A stretch of DNA of 64,000 nt from Macrophomina tecta (GCA_024180945.1 JAKSGN010000023.1:1426001-1490000), one strand, 5' to 3'. Positions 1 to 11,820 are shown, counted from the stretch's first letter. Numbers and translations are program-made. Notes: a model not told the origin generated them from the sequence alone.

Positions 1-407
1 ATATATCTTTTTTCTTCCCGAGGGTTCCCCGTTGACCTTTTCTTTAAAATTGGCGCTGAACTCAAACTTCCTTACTGTTGTGGAATGCGGAGAGAGAAGA
101 TAGTTGATCGGTCGAAGATACTCGAGCAGGCGGTGACATACCCGGATGTAGGTCACATGGCAAGATCCCAAGTGCCTGACCGCCGTGCGATCACCCTGAG
201 TGTGGTCTCGCTATCTAATCTATCTGATGTAAAGATGCCTTAGGCCGGCATAAGAGCATCTACAGGGAAATCCGTAACACATACTAGCGGTTCCTGTAGT
301 ACATCGTGTACCAGCCGGGTGGGCTGATGAGAAAAGGTGGCGTATGGTAGAAGGAGGCCATGTAGTATTTAACCCGTCTTAAATTGTTCAGTCTCTCAGA
401 TTATCTC
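1..407. other. Intergenic, nothing recognised
   Basis: I see no ORF with coding character, no terminal repeat and no RNA gene before the MITE-like element begins near position 408. Confidence 0.4.
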
Positions 408-409
408 TA

Positions 410-780
410 ACGTGTTTCACCAGTCATCCGGACACCTCGTTTCTCACCAAAAATCACACAATTTGCAGCGCGATATCGCAACAACCACTGCGTAATAAAA
501 TCCCAAAACTTAACCTTAAGCTGGTCGATATATTCCGCTTCCTTCTTGGTGAGTGCATACAAATCTATGAACTAGACATGGAGATGTGACATTTTCGACT
601 ACAAGTTTTGCTGGAACCTTAGTATGTGAACATTCACCTCGCCAATCGCCTAGCAAATAGGAAAGATGAAATAGAGTATATATAAGATCTAAAGAATTCA
701 CTCTTTGATGTTATTGTATAGATGTTGTTGAGATATCGCGCTGCAAATTGTGTGATTTTTGGTGAGAAACGAGGTGTCCG
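410..780. mobile_element. MITE-like element of the Fot1/pogo group, right end damaged
   Basis: A TA at 408-409 is followed by ACGTGTTTCACCAGTCATCC and about 65 further bases, to GCGATATCGC near 480. The same stretch returns inverted at about 730-780, ending in GAGGTGTCCG. The inner part (about 490-725) has no transposase ORF. The outermost 20 bases of the right repeat are missing: the next element starts directly there. The first bases match the ends of the intact Fot1-like element at 47523-49355, so that family is the probable source of transposase. The inference of non-autonomous movement rests on structure only. Confidence 0.65.
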
Positions 781-783
781 TTA

Positions 784-2583
784 ACGCGTTTCACCAGTGA
801 GCTGCGCACCCCACCAAACCTAAGACGCGTCTTCGCACCTAAACAAACATGGCACCACCACAACGTTCTCAATCGCTCCAAAAAGGAGCGAGACTAGCTC
901 TTGCTTCTCAAGCCTTGCAAAGAAATCCAAATCAAAGTCGGCGTGCGATAGCGCGGTCGTACGGTGCTCCGGAGTCAACCCTACGGACGCGTCTTCATGG
1001 CACCCGTGCTAGACATGAATTACCTTCACCAAAACGAAAGCTAAAGTTATCCGAGGAGGAAGCTTTAGTTAAATGGATCCTAGACCTAAATCGACGAGGA
1101 TTTCCCCCCCAAATACTCGATGTACGAAGAATGGCAGACTTTTTACTCGCTGCACGCGGCCAAGATCCCTCACCTCAACCAATCGGTAAGTACTGGGTAT
1201 CTCGCTTTATCGACAACCAGCCTGAGCTTAAGACGAAATGGAATCGAAAGTTCCATTCACAACGCGCTAAATGCGAGGATCTGGACACGATTAACGCGTG
1301 GTTTACACGTGTCCAAGAGACGCGTCAGTCGTACGGCATTCTTGACGATGATATGTACAATTTTGATGAGACAGGGTTTATGATGGGGGAATTGCGACAT
1401 CTAAGGTCGTTACAAGCTCCGATACAACCGGCCGAGCAATTGCTATGCAACCAGGAAACCGTGAATGGACAACGGTAATCGAGGGCATTAACGCGTCTGG
1501 CTGGGCGATTCCACCGTTCATCATCCTAGCAGGGAAGGTGCATCAGTCATACTGGTATCGAGAACTACCGGCTGACTGGGTAACTGCTGTAAGCAGTAAT
1601 GGTTGGACGACTGACCAGCTCGGGTTTGAATGGATTAAGCACTTCAATACGCACACAGAGCCTTGTACCAAGGGAGCCTACCGTTTACTTATCCTCGACG
1701 GCCATAGCAGCCATGCAACGCCTGAGTTCGACCAATACTGCACTTTAAACAACATAATTACACTCTGCATGCCTCCACATACATCGCATCTTCTCCAGCC
1801 GCTTGATGTAAGCTGATTCTCCCCTCTTAAGCGCTTGTATGGCCAAGAAGTTCAGAAAATCGTCCGTCAAGGAATCCATCATATCGAGAAGGATGACTTT
1901 TCTCTCTATATACTCTAAGGCACGCCCATTAGCTTTTATGCACCAAAACATTAAGAGTGGATTCCAGGCTACAGGAATTTTACCATACAACCCACAACGT
2001 GTCTTATCGTCGCTTACTATCACTAAAATCCTCTCCCCGCCTGGCACAGCTAGCGGACAAGCACCTCAATGTACTTCAGAGACACCTCATACTCTAGCCC
2101 AGCTAGAACAGCAGGCTCTTCTTATACGGGGGCTTCTTCAACGTCAATGACAGAGCCCAACAAGCCAAGCATTTAGTCAACTTGTAAAGGGGTGTCAGAT
2201 GGCAATGCATTCGGCTGTAATACTTGCAAAGGAGAATTCGGAGCTTCGTGCGGCTAACCAGCAGCGAAAACAAAATCAGCAATACCGGCGAAGGTATATT
2301 GCACAGGGAGGCACTCTACAGGCCCAGCAGGGGCAGTTTTTAGCTCAAGGGATAGAGAATAGGGAAGAAGAGGCTGATCAACGGGAGGTGACGGCTGCAC
2401 GACAACGTGCGCCGCCAACGTGCAGTAACTGTCATTTACAAGGACATACGATTCGTCAATGCGGTAGGGTTTAGCGAATAGTTAGATATGGATTTCAATT
2501 GAATTTAAGGCGTTGTGGTGGAATATTTGCGCGGAGACGCGTCTTAGGTTTGGTGGGGTGCGCAGCTCACTGGTGAAACACGT
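784..2583 (+). mobile_element. Fot1/pogo-like DNA transposon, decayed (pogo-1)
   Basis: Left end ACGCGTTTCACCAGTGAGCT is mirrored at the right end. The inverted repeat is about 50 bp with one mismatch near the tip (C/T), and reaches AAGACGCGTCT. TA duplications lie at 782-783 and 2584-2585, the target of the pogo/Fot1 group. The 1.8-kb body holds one broken transposase gene. It belongs to the same family as the complete element at 47523-49355 by protein, although its terminal repeats differ. Confidence 0.9.
849..2474 (+). pseudogene. Fot1-like transposase, broken
   Basis: The product would cut and paste the element: an N-terminal CENP-B/HTH DNA-binding part, a DDE superfamily catalytic part and a C-terminal zinc knuckle. 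Visible landmarks are NFDETGF (first Asp), LILDGHSSH (second Asp), HTSHLLQPLDV (third Asp) and CSNCHLQGHTIRQC. Compared with the intact relative at 47634-49274, the frame is lost by a one-base deletion near 1387 and a one-base T insertion near 1900. It is also stopped by TGA at 1814-1816 (a Cys codon in the relative) and TGA at 2148-2150. Start ATG 849 sits 66 bp inside the terminal repeat. It cannot make a working enzyme as it stands. Confidence 0.88.
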
Positions 2584-2621
2584 TAATTATACTGTACAAG
2601 GTAATTTTTCCAGTGAGAATA

Positions 2622-2798
2622 TGATGGAACATGAGCCCAATCGTTGGCTGATCAACGCCTTATTGCCTGATCTGTTTAAGCTTTTTGTTTGCCTCGGTTA
2701 TAGTGTCAGATATCTATAGCCAACGCCACTCATTAGCTAGGAGAACAATCAGAATTCATCATCAGTTTCGCGGACTGGTTCCCATTTTGAGGCTCGCA
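2622..2798 (+). repeat. Dispersed repeat, copy 1 (pairs with 21906-22083)
   Basis: This stretch of about 177 bp returns inverted at 21906-22083 with roughly 80% similarity by eye. Shared blocks include GTCAGATATCTATAGCCAAC and CTGGTTCCCATTTTGAGGCT. No ORF is conserved between the copies, so it looks like non-coding repeat DNA. Its start lies 37 bp beyond the end of pogo-1. A possible short third piece is at about 57937-57957, just before another Fot1-like end. Confidence 0.7.
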
Positions 2799-4823
2799 GG
2801 ACCATGCGCCATCAGATTTCTCATCGAACGCCCGCGTATTTAGGCACTATTATATCCGCGACGATGGTGTGTATAACGGCTCGGCGGCCTTATAGCGAAA
2901 AGAGTGAAGATAACCGTAATAGCAACAGTATATCCTACAGGGGAGAGGGCACAGTATAATATATAGTTATCAAGCATTTTCTATCTGTCCCGCGTCGCGG
3001 CGTATATGTTATAGTAGAAACTCTTCGAGATATACAAAGCGGCGCCGACCGCGGCGTAGTAATAATCGGAAACCTATATAGCGGTGGCCGCAAAGGCTTC
3101 TGCAGAGTCCAGTACAATATCAGCCCTATCGGAATACTTACTTACGACAATCCACGGCACGGCAACTTTATTCCGAAGGTTCACATGGTTGTGGGCCCGC
3201 TAATACTGCACATGTAAGACGGGCAGGCATCGGTAGGCCGACGGTGAGGCGGTGGCCTAAGACAAGTCATGGGAACATCATACAAATTAGTAAGTGATTC
3301 TCCGTCCTCTTAGCCACCCACCCAACCAAATGTTCAACACCAGGGATCTGAAGCGGTCTTCGTATGACTGGTTGTGTAGGCGAAATCAGTGAAGAATTTA
3401 CTGAGGGAGTAGAAATGGGCAGTAGCAGTAGTGATATTTATATAATGCAGCGAGTTTTTCACGCATAGAAGCAATTTACATGAATGCCAGCGAAAATTAC
3501 ACATATTATAGTGGGGATTACACGTATTATCGTGAATAGTACCCGTGTAGGTGTCAAAGTGGCCACTGAATTTTTCACTGTAATTTTTGTAGTAATTTTG
3601 GGGGTCGGAGGCGCCCTAGTCAAGGCTCCCGGAAGGTCACATCGGAGGCGAGTTCGGCCATTTTCTTCCCGGGAAGGGGGGCTTCGTGAACGGTTGAACG
3701 ATTCCCATGATGGAGAGGCATCGAAGATGACCTGAGGCGAGCTGCGGGACTAGCCAGATGTATGGCGCCTATACGGACGCGACAGCGGCGCGGAGGCTGG
3801 AGGCCTACTGCTGCAACCCGGTGTGACAACCGAGCTCAACCCTGACTGGATCACACTTGCGTCCTTAATTCATCCCCTAAGTCTTACCAGTGTGTACGCA
3901 GTGTGCCGCTCCCGCCAGTTCTTCCTGGGCCTCGCCGCATACGCCCAAGCTGCCCGTTCCAGATGCTGTGCTTTCCATACTCCGATCTGATGATTGTCGT
4001 GTAGATAGGTCGGCGGCACGTCTCCGAGGGGTGTCGATGCGCTTCAAAAGAGACAGGGTATTGCAAGGCTTGGCAGACAAGGCATTTGGATGAATGGTTT
4101 GAAGAGCGCGCCAACGGTTAGCGTCATAGGGAAGAACAGGCGCCGGTCGTTTCATAGGCATATGCAAGGGTGAACATGGGGTCTTTGGGCGGTATCAACG
4201 TCGTGAGCCCAGCTTGCGATGCTGGTACGCCCTGGCATAGTGTCGTCGGAGGTTGCGGTGTGGAGATGGAGCGGCTGACGCGAGCGTTATGAACGCGTGC
4301 TGGTGCTCCTTTGAAGCAGCCCTCATAATTGAGCAATTCATTTTCCTGATCGTCTCAACCTGGCTAACAGATGGTAGTCAGGTCCGAATTTTGTACAGTA
4401 TTATGAACAGTCCCATCCCAACATCCCTGGCTTCATTGGGCCGTGTACGCGAGTTTTTAAGGGAAACATTCACATTCTGCCGCCAATCCATTCTGTAACT
4501 CACAAGACCACTCACCGTTAACATACTAACGACCAGGTGTCAATATTTTCGAGAGCTACCAAATAGAGAACTCTTCTTCCTAGAGAGCGGTCGTCTCCGA
4601 TCGAGGAACGTATGGAATGTATATGCGCTTGAAAAGAAAAAGAACAATCTTGTCCTAAGGTTCCGCCACTTGTAAAGCCACAATGTGGCTAAGATACAAG
4701 AAGCAACCTAGCTGGCTTTCCGAGATCAGGCCACCAAGATCAAAGTCTCTCTTACGCTTGACGCGACCACATTGTCCCGTTACCTGCAACAGCAAAGCTC
4801 TTTCCCCGTTTCCAGCCGGCCGT
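2799..4823. other. Intergenic, no supported gene
   Basis: Short ORFs occur on both strands (for example 3484-3735 and 3877-4167), but overlapping frames are equally open and none shows a domain, signal peptide or plausible splice structure. I see no terminal repeats or RNA gene. Confidence 0.35.
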
Positions 4824-6446
4824 TCATTCAGCTCCGGAGTTTCTATCTGGCGATGGTAGGATGCGAAGCTCAAGTGCATGTTTATGATCGGTGCGTACGC
4901 CCAACGAGCTTGGACTGAGAACCCTGAGCTGTATGCGGGGGACAATGTCTCGCGTCGCAAAGCAGCGATCCAGCCGATGTTCCTCACGCGAATCCGGCGT
5001 CTCGTTGTGGTACGGCTGAACGTGCAGAATATTGCCGTTCTTCTGCAACCAGCGAGACACGGTATTGACTCTTCCCCGTAGGCAGCTTCCGCCTTTGCGT
5101 TCGGCGAACGGCTGGGCTCGAACGTTGAAATCCCCCACTACGATGTTGGAGTGCCTCAGCCTGTCGGTAAGGTAGTATTCGACCTTGCTTTCGGACAGCG
5201 AAAATGGCGGAAAGTAGACGCCGGATAATTGAACCGGCCCTATGGTGAACGATATTGAGAACGGTGTAGCCTCGAGGCTCCATGAGGCGAGTACTTGCTC
5301 CTTTGCCGTGGGCCCACCGACTAGGTACATCCCACCACCATATCTAGCTGCGTTACCACTGCGATGGGCAGTGGTTGTGGAAGCAATGAATCTAGCGTCT
5401 CGGGTTCGAGAGCTATGGTCGATGAACCAGGTTTCGGCAATAAAAAGCAGATAAAACCTGCCGTCGACCAGCCGGCAGCAAGCCTCCCATTTGTCAGATG
5501 AGAGACCTTGCACGTTGACGAAACCAATACTGGAAAGATTTATTGGACAATGGTCACTACTAATCGACGTACCGAGTATATTGAATGGCTGCCACAAGTG
5601 GAAGTGATCTCCAGGGGCTGCAAGTATACGTCCACTTGTGATTCTGGACCCTCTTGGAAGGAGCACAGGCGCTGCATTTTGAACTGCATGACCTTCATCT
5701 GTTGCTGAGGGCGACGCAACAGCGACAGATGGCACTATGCCACTGATAGCGAGCCGAGCTGGACGCGACTGAAAGTTCGAAGGAGCACGCTGAGCTCCAC
5801 GGCCTCGAGAGTCTTCTTTACCATTGTGTGGAAGCCGATGTGCACGTTTTGTTTCATGACCACGATCAACCGAAGCTGGTGGTGACTGATCGCATCTACG
5901 CTTTGGCGCAGAGAACAGCGCTAGCGCATTCGGTGGGAAAGACAACTCTCTCTTCTCACCACAGCTGCCAGGGGCCTGTAGGAGATGTTGGGCGGAAAAT
6001 GACGTAGATGTGGATGCTGTAGTGATCGCTTCCGGGGCTGCATTTGGCTTTGCAGTGGGTGTAACAGCTTTGTTACTCGGAGCTAGCTCTAACCAAAGCT
6101 GCAAGTCACGATATCGGGATTCGGTGATGTCAAGGTTGGATAGGGTGTTGTTCCAGCAATATTCGAGCTGGCTGGCTTCAAGTTCCGCAACACAGATCTG
6201 GAGGAACGCTGTCACCGAAAGATTTTTTCGACATTTTCGACACCGCCAAGTTCTTCTTTTAGTTCCTGGAGGTGACCTTCCCCCTTGATCTCTCATGAAT
6301 GCGGGGCCAACCGGCGGCCCTAGGGAACTCCGCGGCGAACCACAAGATGGACAGGCAAGGTAGTGGCCGAAATTAGAGTAGATATTTTCCGCCAATAGAA
6401 GCTTTCCTCCCTCTTCGTACCATGGGAGTGTTCCGGTTCCCGCCAT
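4824..6446 (-). CDS. Zinc-ribbon plus EEP-domain endonuclease-like protein
   Basis: Intact 540-codon ORF with an ATG start. Residues 32-35 (CPSC) and 69-72 (CRKC, in WRCRKCRKNLSVTAF) form a zinc-ribbon-like pair resembling those at the front of IS1595/Merlin-type transposases. Residues about 110-300 are low-complexity, Ser/Pro/Arg-rich. From about residue 305 an EEP (APE-like) domain follows: GFVNVQGL (Asn), FIAETWF (Glu), VVGDFNVR (Asp/Asn), EHRLDRCF and RTDHKHALEL (Asp-His). All expected catalytic positions are present. LINE EEP domains are normally followed by a reverse transcriptase; here the protein stops after the EEP. Role unknown: a solitary retroelement-derived nuclease or a host nuclease are both possible. 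The assignment of EEP is firm; the zinc ribbon is an inference from spacing. Confidence 0.75.
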   Translation of the reverse strand: MAGTGTLPWYEEGGKLLLAENIYSNFGHYLACPSCGSPRSSLGPPVGPAFMRDQGGRSPPGTKRRTWRCRKCRKNLSVTAFLQICVAELEASQLEYCWNNTLSNLDITESRYRDLQLWLELAPSNKAVTPTAKPNAAPEAITTASTSTSFSAQHLLQAPGSCGEKRELSFPPNALALFSAPKRRCDQSPPASVDRGHETKRAHRLPHNGKEDSRGRGAQRAPSNFQSRPARLAISGIVPSVAVASPSATDEGHAVQNAAPVLLPRGSRITSGRILAAPGDHFHLWQPFNILGTSISSDHCPINLSSIGFVNVQGLSSDKWEACCRLVDGRFYLLFIAETWFIDHSSRTRDARFIASTTTAHRSGNAARYGGGMYLVGGPTAKEQVLASWSLEATPFSISFTIGPVQLSGVYFPPFSLSESKVEYYLTDRLRHSNIVVGDFNVRAQPFAERKGGSCLRGRVNTVSRWLQKNGNILHVQPYHNETPDSREEHRLDRCFATRDIVPRIQLRVLSPSSLGVRTDHKHALELRILPSPDRNSGAE

Positions 6447-7732
6447 TTGAAATGTAGGATCCGTGGTAGACGTGCGGGCGTTCTGTTGCTAGAGGTTGTG
6501 AGTTTGGTTGCAATCCGCTTTATGAATAGTAGTTTCCCGAACGCTCGGCCCCTTTAATTTTCCTCTCGTCCATGGCACTAACACCATACGTGTTTTGCAA
6601 CGTTACACCTCCAGCCCGAATGATGTTTCACGCTAAAAAGCACCTATGCATTAATCCCGCTGTAAACTCTACTTTAATGACGTAGCTACGCATCAAACGG
6701 CCGGGCCCCCCCGTCCTAACTAGATTATTTTATTTTATCGTGGATTACCTCCCAGTAACGTGTGAAGCCAGACTACATGTTTTCTTGGTGCCGTGCTTCG
6801 TGAAAGAACAACGTTGAGCAAAAAAAGAAAAGAACATAAAAAAAACCATGAATAACGCGATAAGGATTCCTATATCAAAATATATTGTCTATTTTGAAAG
6901 CTACCCACCTAGACCTTATAGGTCGTTGCCAGAGATTGTCGAAAATATACCCGTTTCAAAATGTGACACAGTTAATTTTTAAAGTCTGTGCCTGAGAACA
7001 CATCCATGGCCCCAAATACGCCCGAAAGCGGGCTGGGCAACCCTAGTGCGCCATTTGATTGCATTTTATCTGTTTCAATCACTGACTAGCCGGTAGTCTT
7101 GCATGAAACCCCCTTGCACCGCACAAATGCGTCCAGATCTCATCCTGTGATCACCGGCATGCCTCTAGTTCGTGATCAGCAAGGGCCGCTCAACATGCTG
7201 GAGCTGGAAGCCAAAGGACCTAGCATTGTCGTTTCTATGGCCTGCGGAGGTTTTCAGATCGGAATAATACAACATGCACTTGACATGTATAATGTAGCAC
7301 TTTGTACACTCGGAGAGCAAAATACATCCCTGTTAAGCCACGCATTAGCTTCATGCAACGGTCCGAGCCTTTTTTTTTTTTTTTTTTTGGGTGCTGGAAG
7401 TGCCGTCCGAGTGGGTCGTGACTTGCGCAGCGCACGTCGCACAACAGAGTGCTTGAACAAGTGATGTGACAGCTTATTCATTAGTAATGAGATGAATTGG
7501 CATGGTGTTGGAGGAGGGCAGCCTTGGAGTGGCCTTTTGTCCTCTCCTGAATAGACTACACTTGGAGAAAGCCTAAGATATATGCGCGGTTGGACTCAAC
7601 TCGAAACTGGATTCAACATAGGTTTCATGCCTCTTTTTGTACTAGCACTCCCGTCTTCGCTCGCCTCATCAAAATTCTGCCACTCCGGCTGCTGTTACCG
7701 CTCCTTCAGCCGCTTCTTCTTTCGGCTGCCCC

Positions 7733-7733
<1 letters not shown>
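6447..7733. other. Intergenic with a T-run
   Basis: No credible gene. A run of about 18 T occurs at 7371-7388 and could be an A-tail of a minus-strand insertion, but I cannot find its body. The ORF crossing this run is spurious. Confidence 0.35.
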
Positions 7734-7764
<31 letters not shown>

Positions 7765-7888
7765 CTATCAGGCTACGATACTGTCTAAGGTGGTATATGA
7801 GCCGTTCTTTCCGTTTCCCTGCCGTTGCCTTCGCCCCTGGCCTCTCCTCACTTCTCAGTCCGACGTATTTGGATTTTCTCCGCTGTCC

Positions 7889-10800
7889 CTACGTTTCCTG
7901 TGGTGGGTCTGCAGTACCCGCCTCCCCTCTTCCGTCCTGGAACCTCCCAGTCCTTTGCAGGAACTGGATGGTCGCCTTAACTACTGCGAGATTCGGTTTC
8001 CACTGCTCTTTCGGGCCGTCAATCGGCTTTCCCGTCTGCCTGTCTTTCCATCCATTCCATCCTCCCAAAAGAAAAGACATATCCCCCCATCTCGCCCCCG
8101 CTTCTGCCACTAACTCCCGCCTGAGGGCCTGCCACCGTGGGCACGCCAGCAGCACATGCCTGACCGTCTCCTGCCCCGTGCCACACTCGCACTCGCCGGA
8201 TTCCTCTCGTCCCAGCCTGTATAGGTGGAATTTGAGGCGGGAGTGGTTCGAGCGGCACTGGATCAGGATTGCCGCCTGTTCTGAGCCCAGCGCGTTGTAT
8301 AGGCCAATGGTGTGCCTGCCCGGTGCCGCGCCGTCTAGTTCCCACGTGTATTTCCCATACCGCTGCCGTTCTTCCCCGTGTTTCCTCTCCTCATCTCGAA
8401 CGCTTTGCAACAGCGCCCGAGTGACTGTTTTGACCAGCCTCCTTCTGTCCCGCGAGTCGCGGTCCGGTTTCTGGCCTGGCTTTACCGCCTTCTTTGCTGC
8501 CCTATCCGCCGCTTCGTTCCCCTCTACTCCCGAGTGGGCCGGAACCCAGGCGAGCCGGGGGGAGAGGCCTCGTGTTGCAATCTCGTCGAGCACCTCGTAG
8601 ATCCTCCGCACGATGTATTGCCCCTCAGTTCGCTGGGCTCCGGTCCTGATCGCATCCAGGGCCCTCTGGCTGTCCGTCGCCAGCCACACCTCTCTTCGCC
8701 CGCGGGGCCTTGTCGCTAGGTGCTCTAGTCCTGCTAGTATCGCGAGGAGTTCCGTGGCAAGGACCGAAAAGGACTTTGCCCTCGCTACCGTTTCGTTAAC
8801 GATCACCTTTGACTTGCGCGTGGTTACCATGCGCACTACCCCCACGCTGCACATTCCCTCTCTCAATGCCCCGTCCACGAAGACTGTGTTCTGCAGGGGC
8901 AGTCTCTGCGCGAGCCTTAGTGCCTCGGCCCTCTCCCCAATCCTGATCATCTCGTCCGCCGGCGCCGTCCACGGCGGGAGGCTCCATGGTAGGATTGTCT
9001 CCATCTTGGGTGCCTCCCTCGGTCTGACCAGCTCTGCGAATTCATTCCACGTGTGCCGCAAGGGACTCTGCCACTTCCCGCCCTGTGACCGGAGTGCCCT
9101 CGCGCATCTAGCTGCCGGGTTGCCCTCGGGGAGGCTAAAGAGTCCGGCAAGGTGCTTGCCCACCTTTCTCTTAAGCCTGAATTCCACCGGACTCAGCCCC
9201 GCCTCCGATTCGAGGACCGGGAGTGCCACCCTCTTAAACGCCCTGGTGATAACCTGGGCACCCAATCGCTGGACCCTGTCCACCATACTCAACAACCTGC
9301 CCACTCCGTACATGCTCGGGCCGTACCACGCCGAGGCGGCGTAGTCGGTGATGGGGACGACCGTGGCGTTGTAGAGTTGCCTCATAGCCCTCGGCCGCAC
9401 TCCCTTCAGCCGTTTTATTGCCAGGCACTGCTTAAAGGCCTTGGTGGTGACCTTTGCGACGTGGTCATCCATCTTTAGTTTCTCATCCAGTACCACCCCC
9501 AGGATCTTGACCGCCTTGCTGGGGTGGATTTCTTGGCCCTGGAAGCTGAGGGCCTTGGCGGGCGAGTCGTACCTCGCCGCGGTCCGCGTGAAGTGAATCA
9601 GTTTGGTCTTCTCCGCCTCGAAGGTGACGCCGCTCTTGCGCGCCCAGTCCTCTACCTTTGGCATGATGTTTTGCTGGAGGGATTCCGTGTTGGCGCTCAC
9701 GCTCGGCCCGGTTACCCATGCCGTGTAGTCGTCCACGAAGCCCAGCGTGCCTTGTTCCTTGTTGATGGGCCCTTCCACCAGTCCCGCGTTGTACAGGATA
9801 TAGAGGATTGGCGAGAGCGGTGAGCCCTGGGGCAGTCCTGGGTACTTGATGTCTCGGAGTGGTGAGCAGTGCCCGTTAACCACCACGCATCCCTTCCTTT
9901 CCGAGCAGAAGCTGTCCACCCATCGGACGATGTCCTCGGGCAGGAGCCTCTGCCGCAGCCTTTCGAGCAGCACCTCTTTGTTCACGCCATTGTAGGCTCC
10001 CTGGACGTCGAACGTGACGAGGGAGAGGACGCGCTGTCCCCTCCACGCCTCGAAGATTTTTTCCATTAGCACGGAGATGGCCTGCTCGCATGACCTCCTG
10101 CGCCGGGCTCCGAAGTGGTTGTGTGGGAGCAACTGGTGTTCTTCCGCGAGGTACGAGACCCGCCTGGCCACCACTGTCTCGAGCCCTTTGCTGATAGTCG
10201 CGAGTAGCGAGATTGGTCGGTACGCTTTTGGGATCGTGTAGTCCCTATCCGGCTTCCGTAGCGGCACGATTTTGGCCGTCCTCCATCCCACTGGGAGGTG
10301 TCCTAGCCGCAGCGACGCCTCGTAGAGGTTGGTGATGTTATCCCCCGTCGCCTGCCAGGTCTCTCTCCACACTCGGACCGGGAGTTCGTCTGCACCTGCT
10401 GCTTTGTCTGGGTGGGCCAGCATGATCGCTTCCTCCACCTCTGGTTTCTCGATTGGGGGCACTTCCAGCTGGCGCCGGCGCACCCGTCCCGCATCCATCT
10501 CCTCCGGTTCCGGTTGGGGCTGCTTGGGGAAGAATGTGTCCAGCAAGAGGTTTGCCTTCTCTTCCTCCGTCACCGCCGTCCGATCCTCCTTCGTTGGGGT
10601 GGGTATCCTCCCTGTTGACGATTCCACCTTCGTAAAGTTGTTGGCCTTCCATAGGTTGGCCGGGTCGTCGAGGAACTCCCTCCAGTGTTTCCGTTTTTGG
10701 GCCCTGATCTCCCGTATGTAGAGCGCTCTCGCTGCCGCCAGCTGCCCTGTCGCTTCCGTAATGTCCTGACTCTGTCTCCTTAGCGCCGTGCAGCGGTTTC

Positions 10801-11820
10801 GAAGCGCGGATACGCTCTGGCGGAGCGTTGTCAGTTTGTCGGACCACCATCTTTTTGCGTACGGTGATGGTTTGGCCCTGGGCGTCCTCGCCTCGACGAT
10901 CTGCTGCACCACTCGAACGAACATGTCCGCCTCTCTGTCTAGCTCCCCCTCGCTCTCGATCCGCCTTACTGCTGGCAGGGTGGATTGTAGCTCTGCCCTT
11001 ACCGTCGCCCAGTCGGTCTTCTGAAATAGGCGTCGTCCCGTCTTTTCTGCTTCGCGCGTGATTGTCAGGTCCAACCACGTTTCGATTGCGCGGTGGTCGG
11101 AGCCATGGTCGGTCTCGTATATCCTGCAGGTCTCTCTCCGTTCTGCCAGGAACTCGGATGCCAGCACCAGGTCGACCGTGGACCTTAGCTCTCCGTTTTG
11201 GTGCTCCCATGTGGCCGTTCCCGGGCGGAGCAGGGACTGCAGCCCCCATTCCTGCATGAGGTTGATCACCTCGCTCGCCTCCCCTTGCCGCGCCGTGTGG
11301 GCGATTGCGTCTCCTCCCCACAGTTGGTCGTGGCGGTTGAAATCCCAGCCACAATCACCTCCACCTCTTCCCTTTCCTCCTGTCCTACCTTCCGGATGGT
11401 CTGGTCGATGAGTCTGACCCTCTCAGCGAGGGTGTCGGCGTCATCGTAGACCGTCCTGCCCCTCCCGGGTACGTACACGGAGAAGAGTAGTACTGTCTTA
11501 CTAACCGTCCGCACCAACACTGCTGCCACATCCGCCGACTCGATTGGCACTGCCTGGGCTCTGACTCGGTTGTTGACCCACATCATCGCCCTGAACTTGT
11601 GCCTCACGTGCCCCTCCTTTCTGTGGACTGTTGGGGTCACGGCCTCCCACCGGTGATGGGAGGTGACCCTCGGCTTGTCACTTCCTTCCATTCCATACAG
11701 GTACGGCTCTGACACTACCAGCACGTCGAACTGGGCCGTCTCCAGGTCGTTGAGGAGGCTTTGTTGGACCTCCATTCTCTTTCCGGCGTTTAGCTGGAGG
11801 ATCCGTAGACCCCTTAGCAT
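7889..11820 (-). pseudogene. LINE-1 ORF2: EEP endonuclease, reverse transcriptase, RNase H
   Basis: Enzymes for nicking the target and copying the RNA. The first segment (11820 to about 11345) carries the EEP start (LQLNAGKRMEVQQ, VVSEPYLYG). The rest (11269 to 7889, 1126 codons) carries TDHGSDHRAIE and the reverse transcriptase motifs AGADELPVRVW, YRPISLLATI, FDVQGAYNGV, LPQGSPLSPILY and FVDDYTAWV. RNase H follows with VDGA, TELLA, ATDSQ and EGNEAADRAA, all acidic residues present, and then a Cys/His motif CECGTGQE...HVLLAC. One base is missing in the GDFN motif at about 11345 (GGGATTTC where GGGGATTTC is expected), the only break I find. ORF2 starts inside the end of ORF1 (ATGCTAA). Confidence 0.88.

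Noticed and set aside
3484..4498. Several 60-100 codon ORFs
   Set aside because: Overlapping on both strands, no shared features with known families, no intron structure.
7099..7464. 121-codon ORF through a T-run
   Set aside because: The Phe run comes from the T homopolymer; no domain, and other frames are just as open.
8019..11411. Many long ORFs opposite or in other frames of LINE-1 ORF2
   Set aside because: GC-rich coding DNA leaves other frames open; motifs of reverse transcriptase and RNase H are only in the minus-strand frame given.
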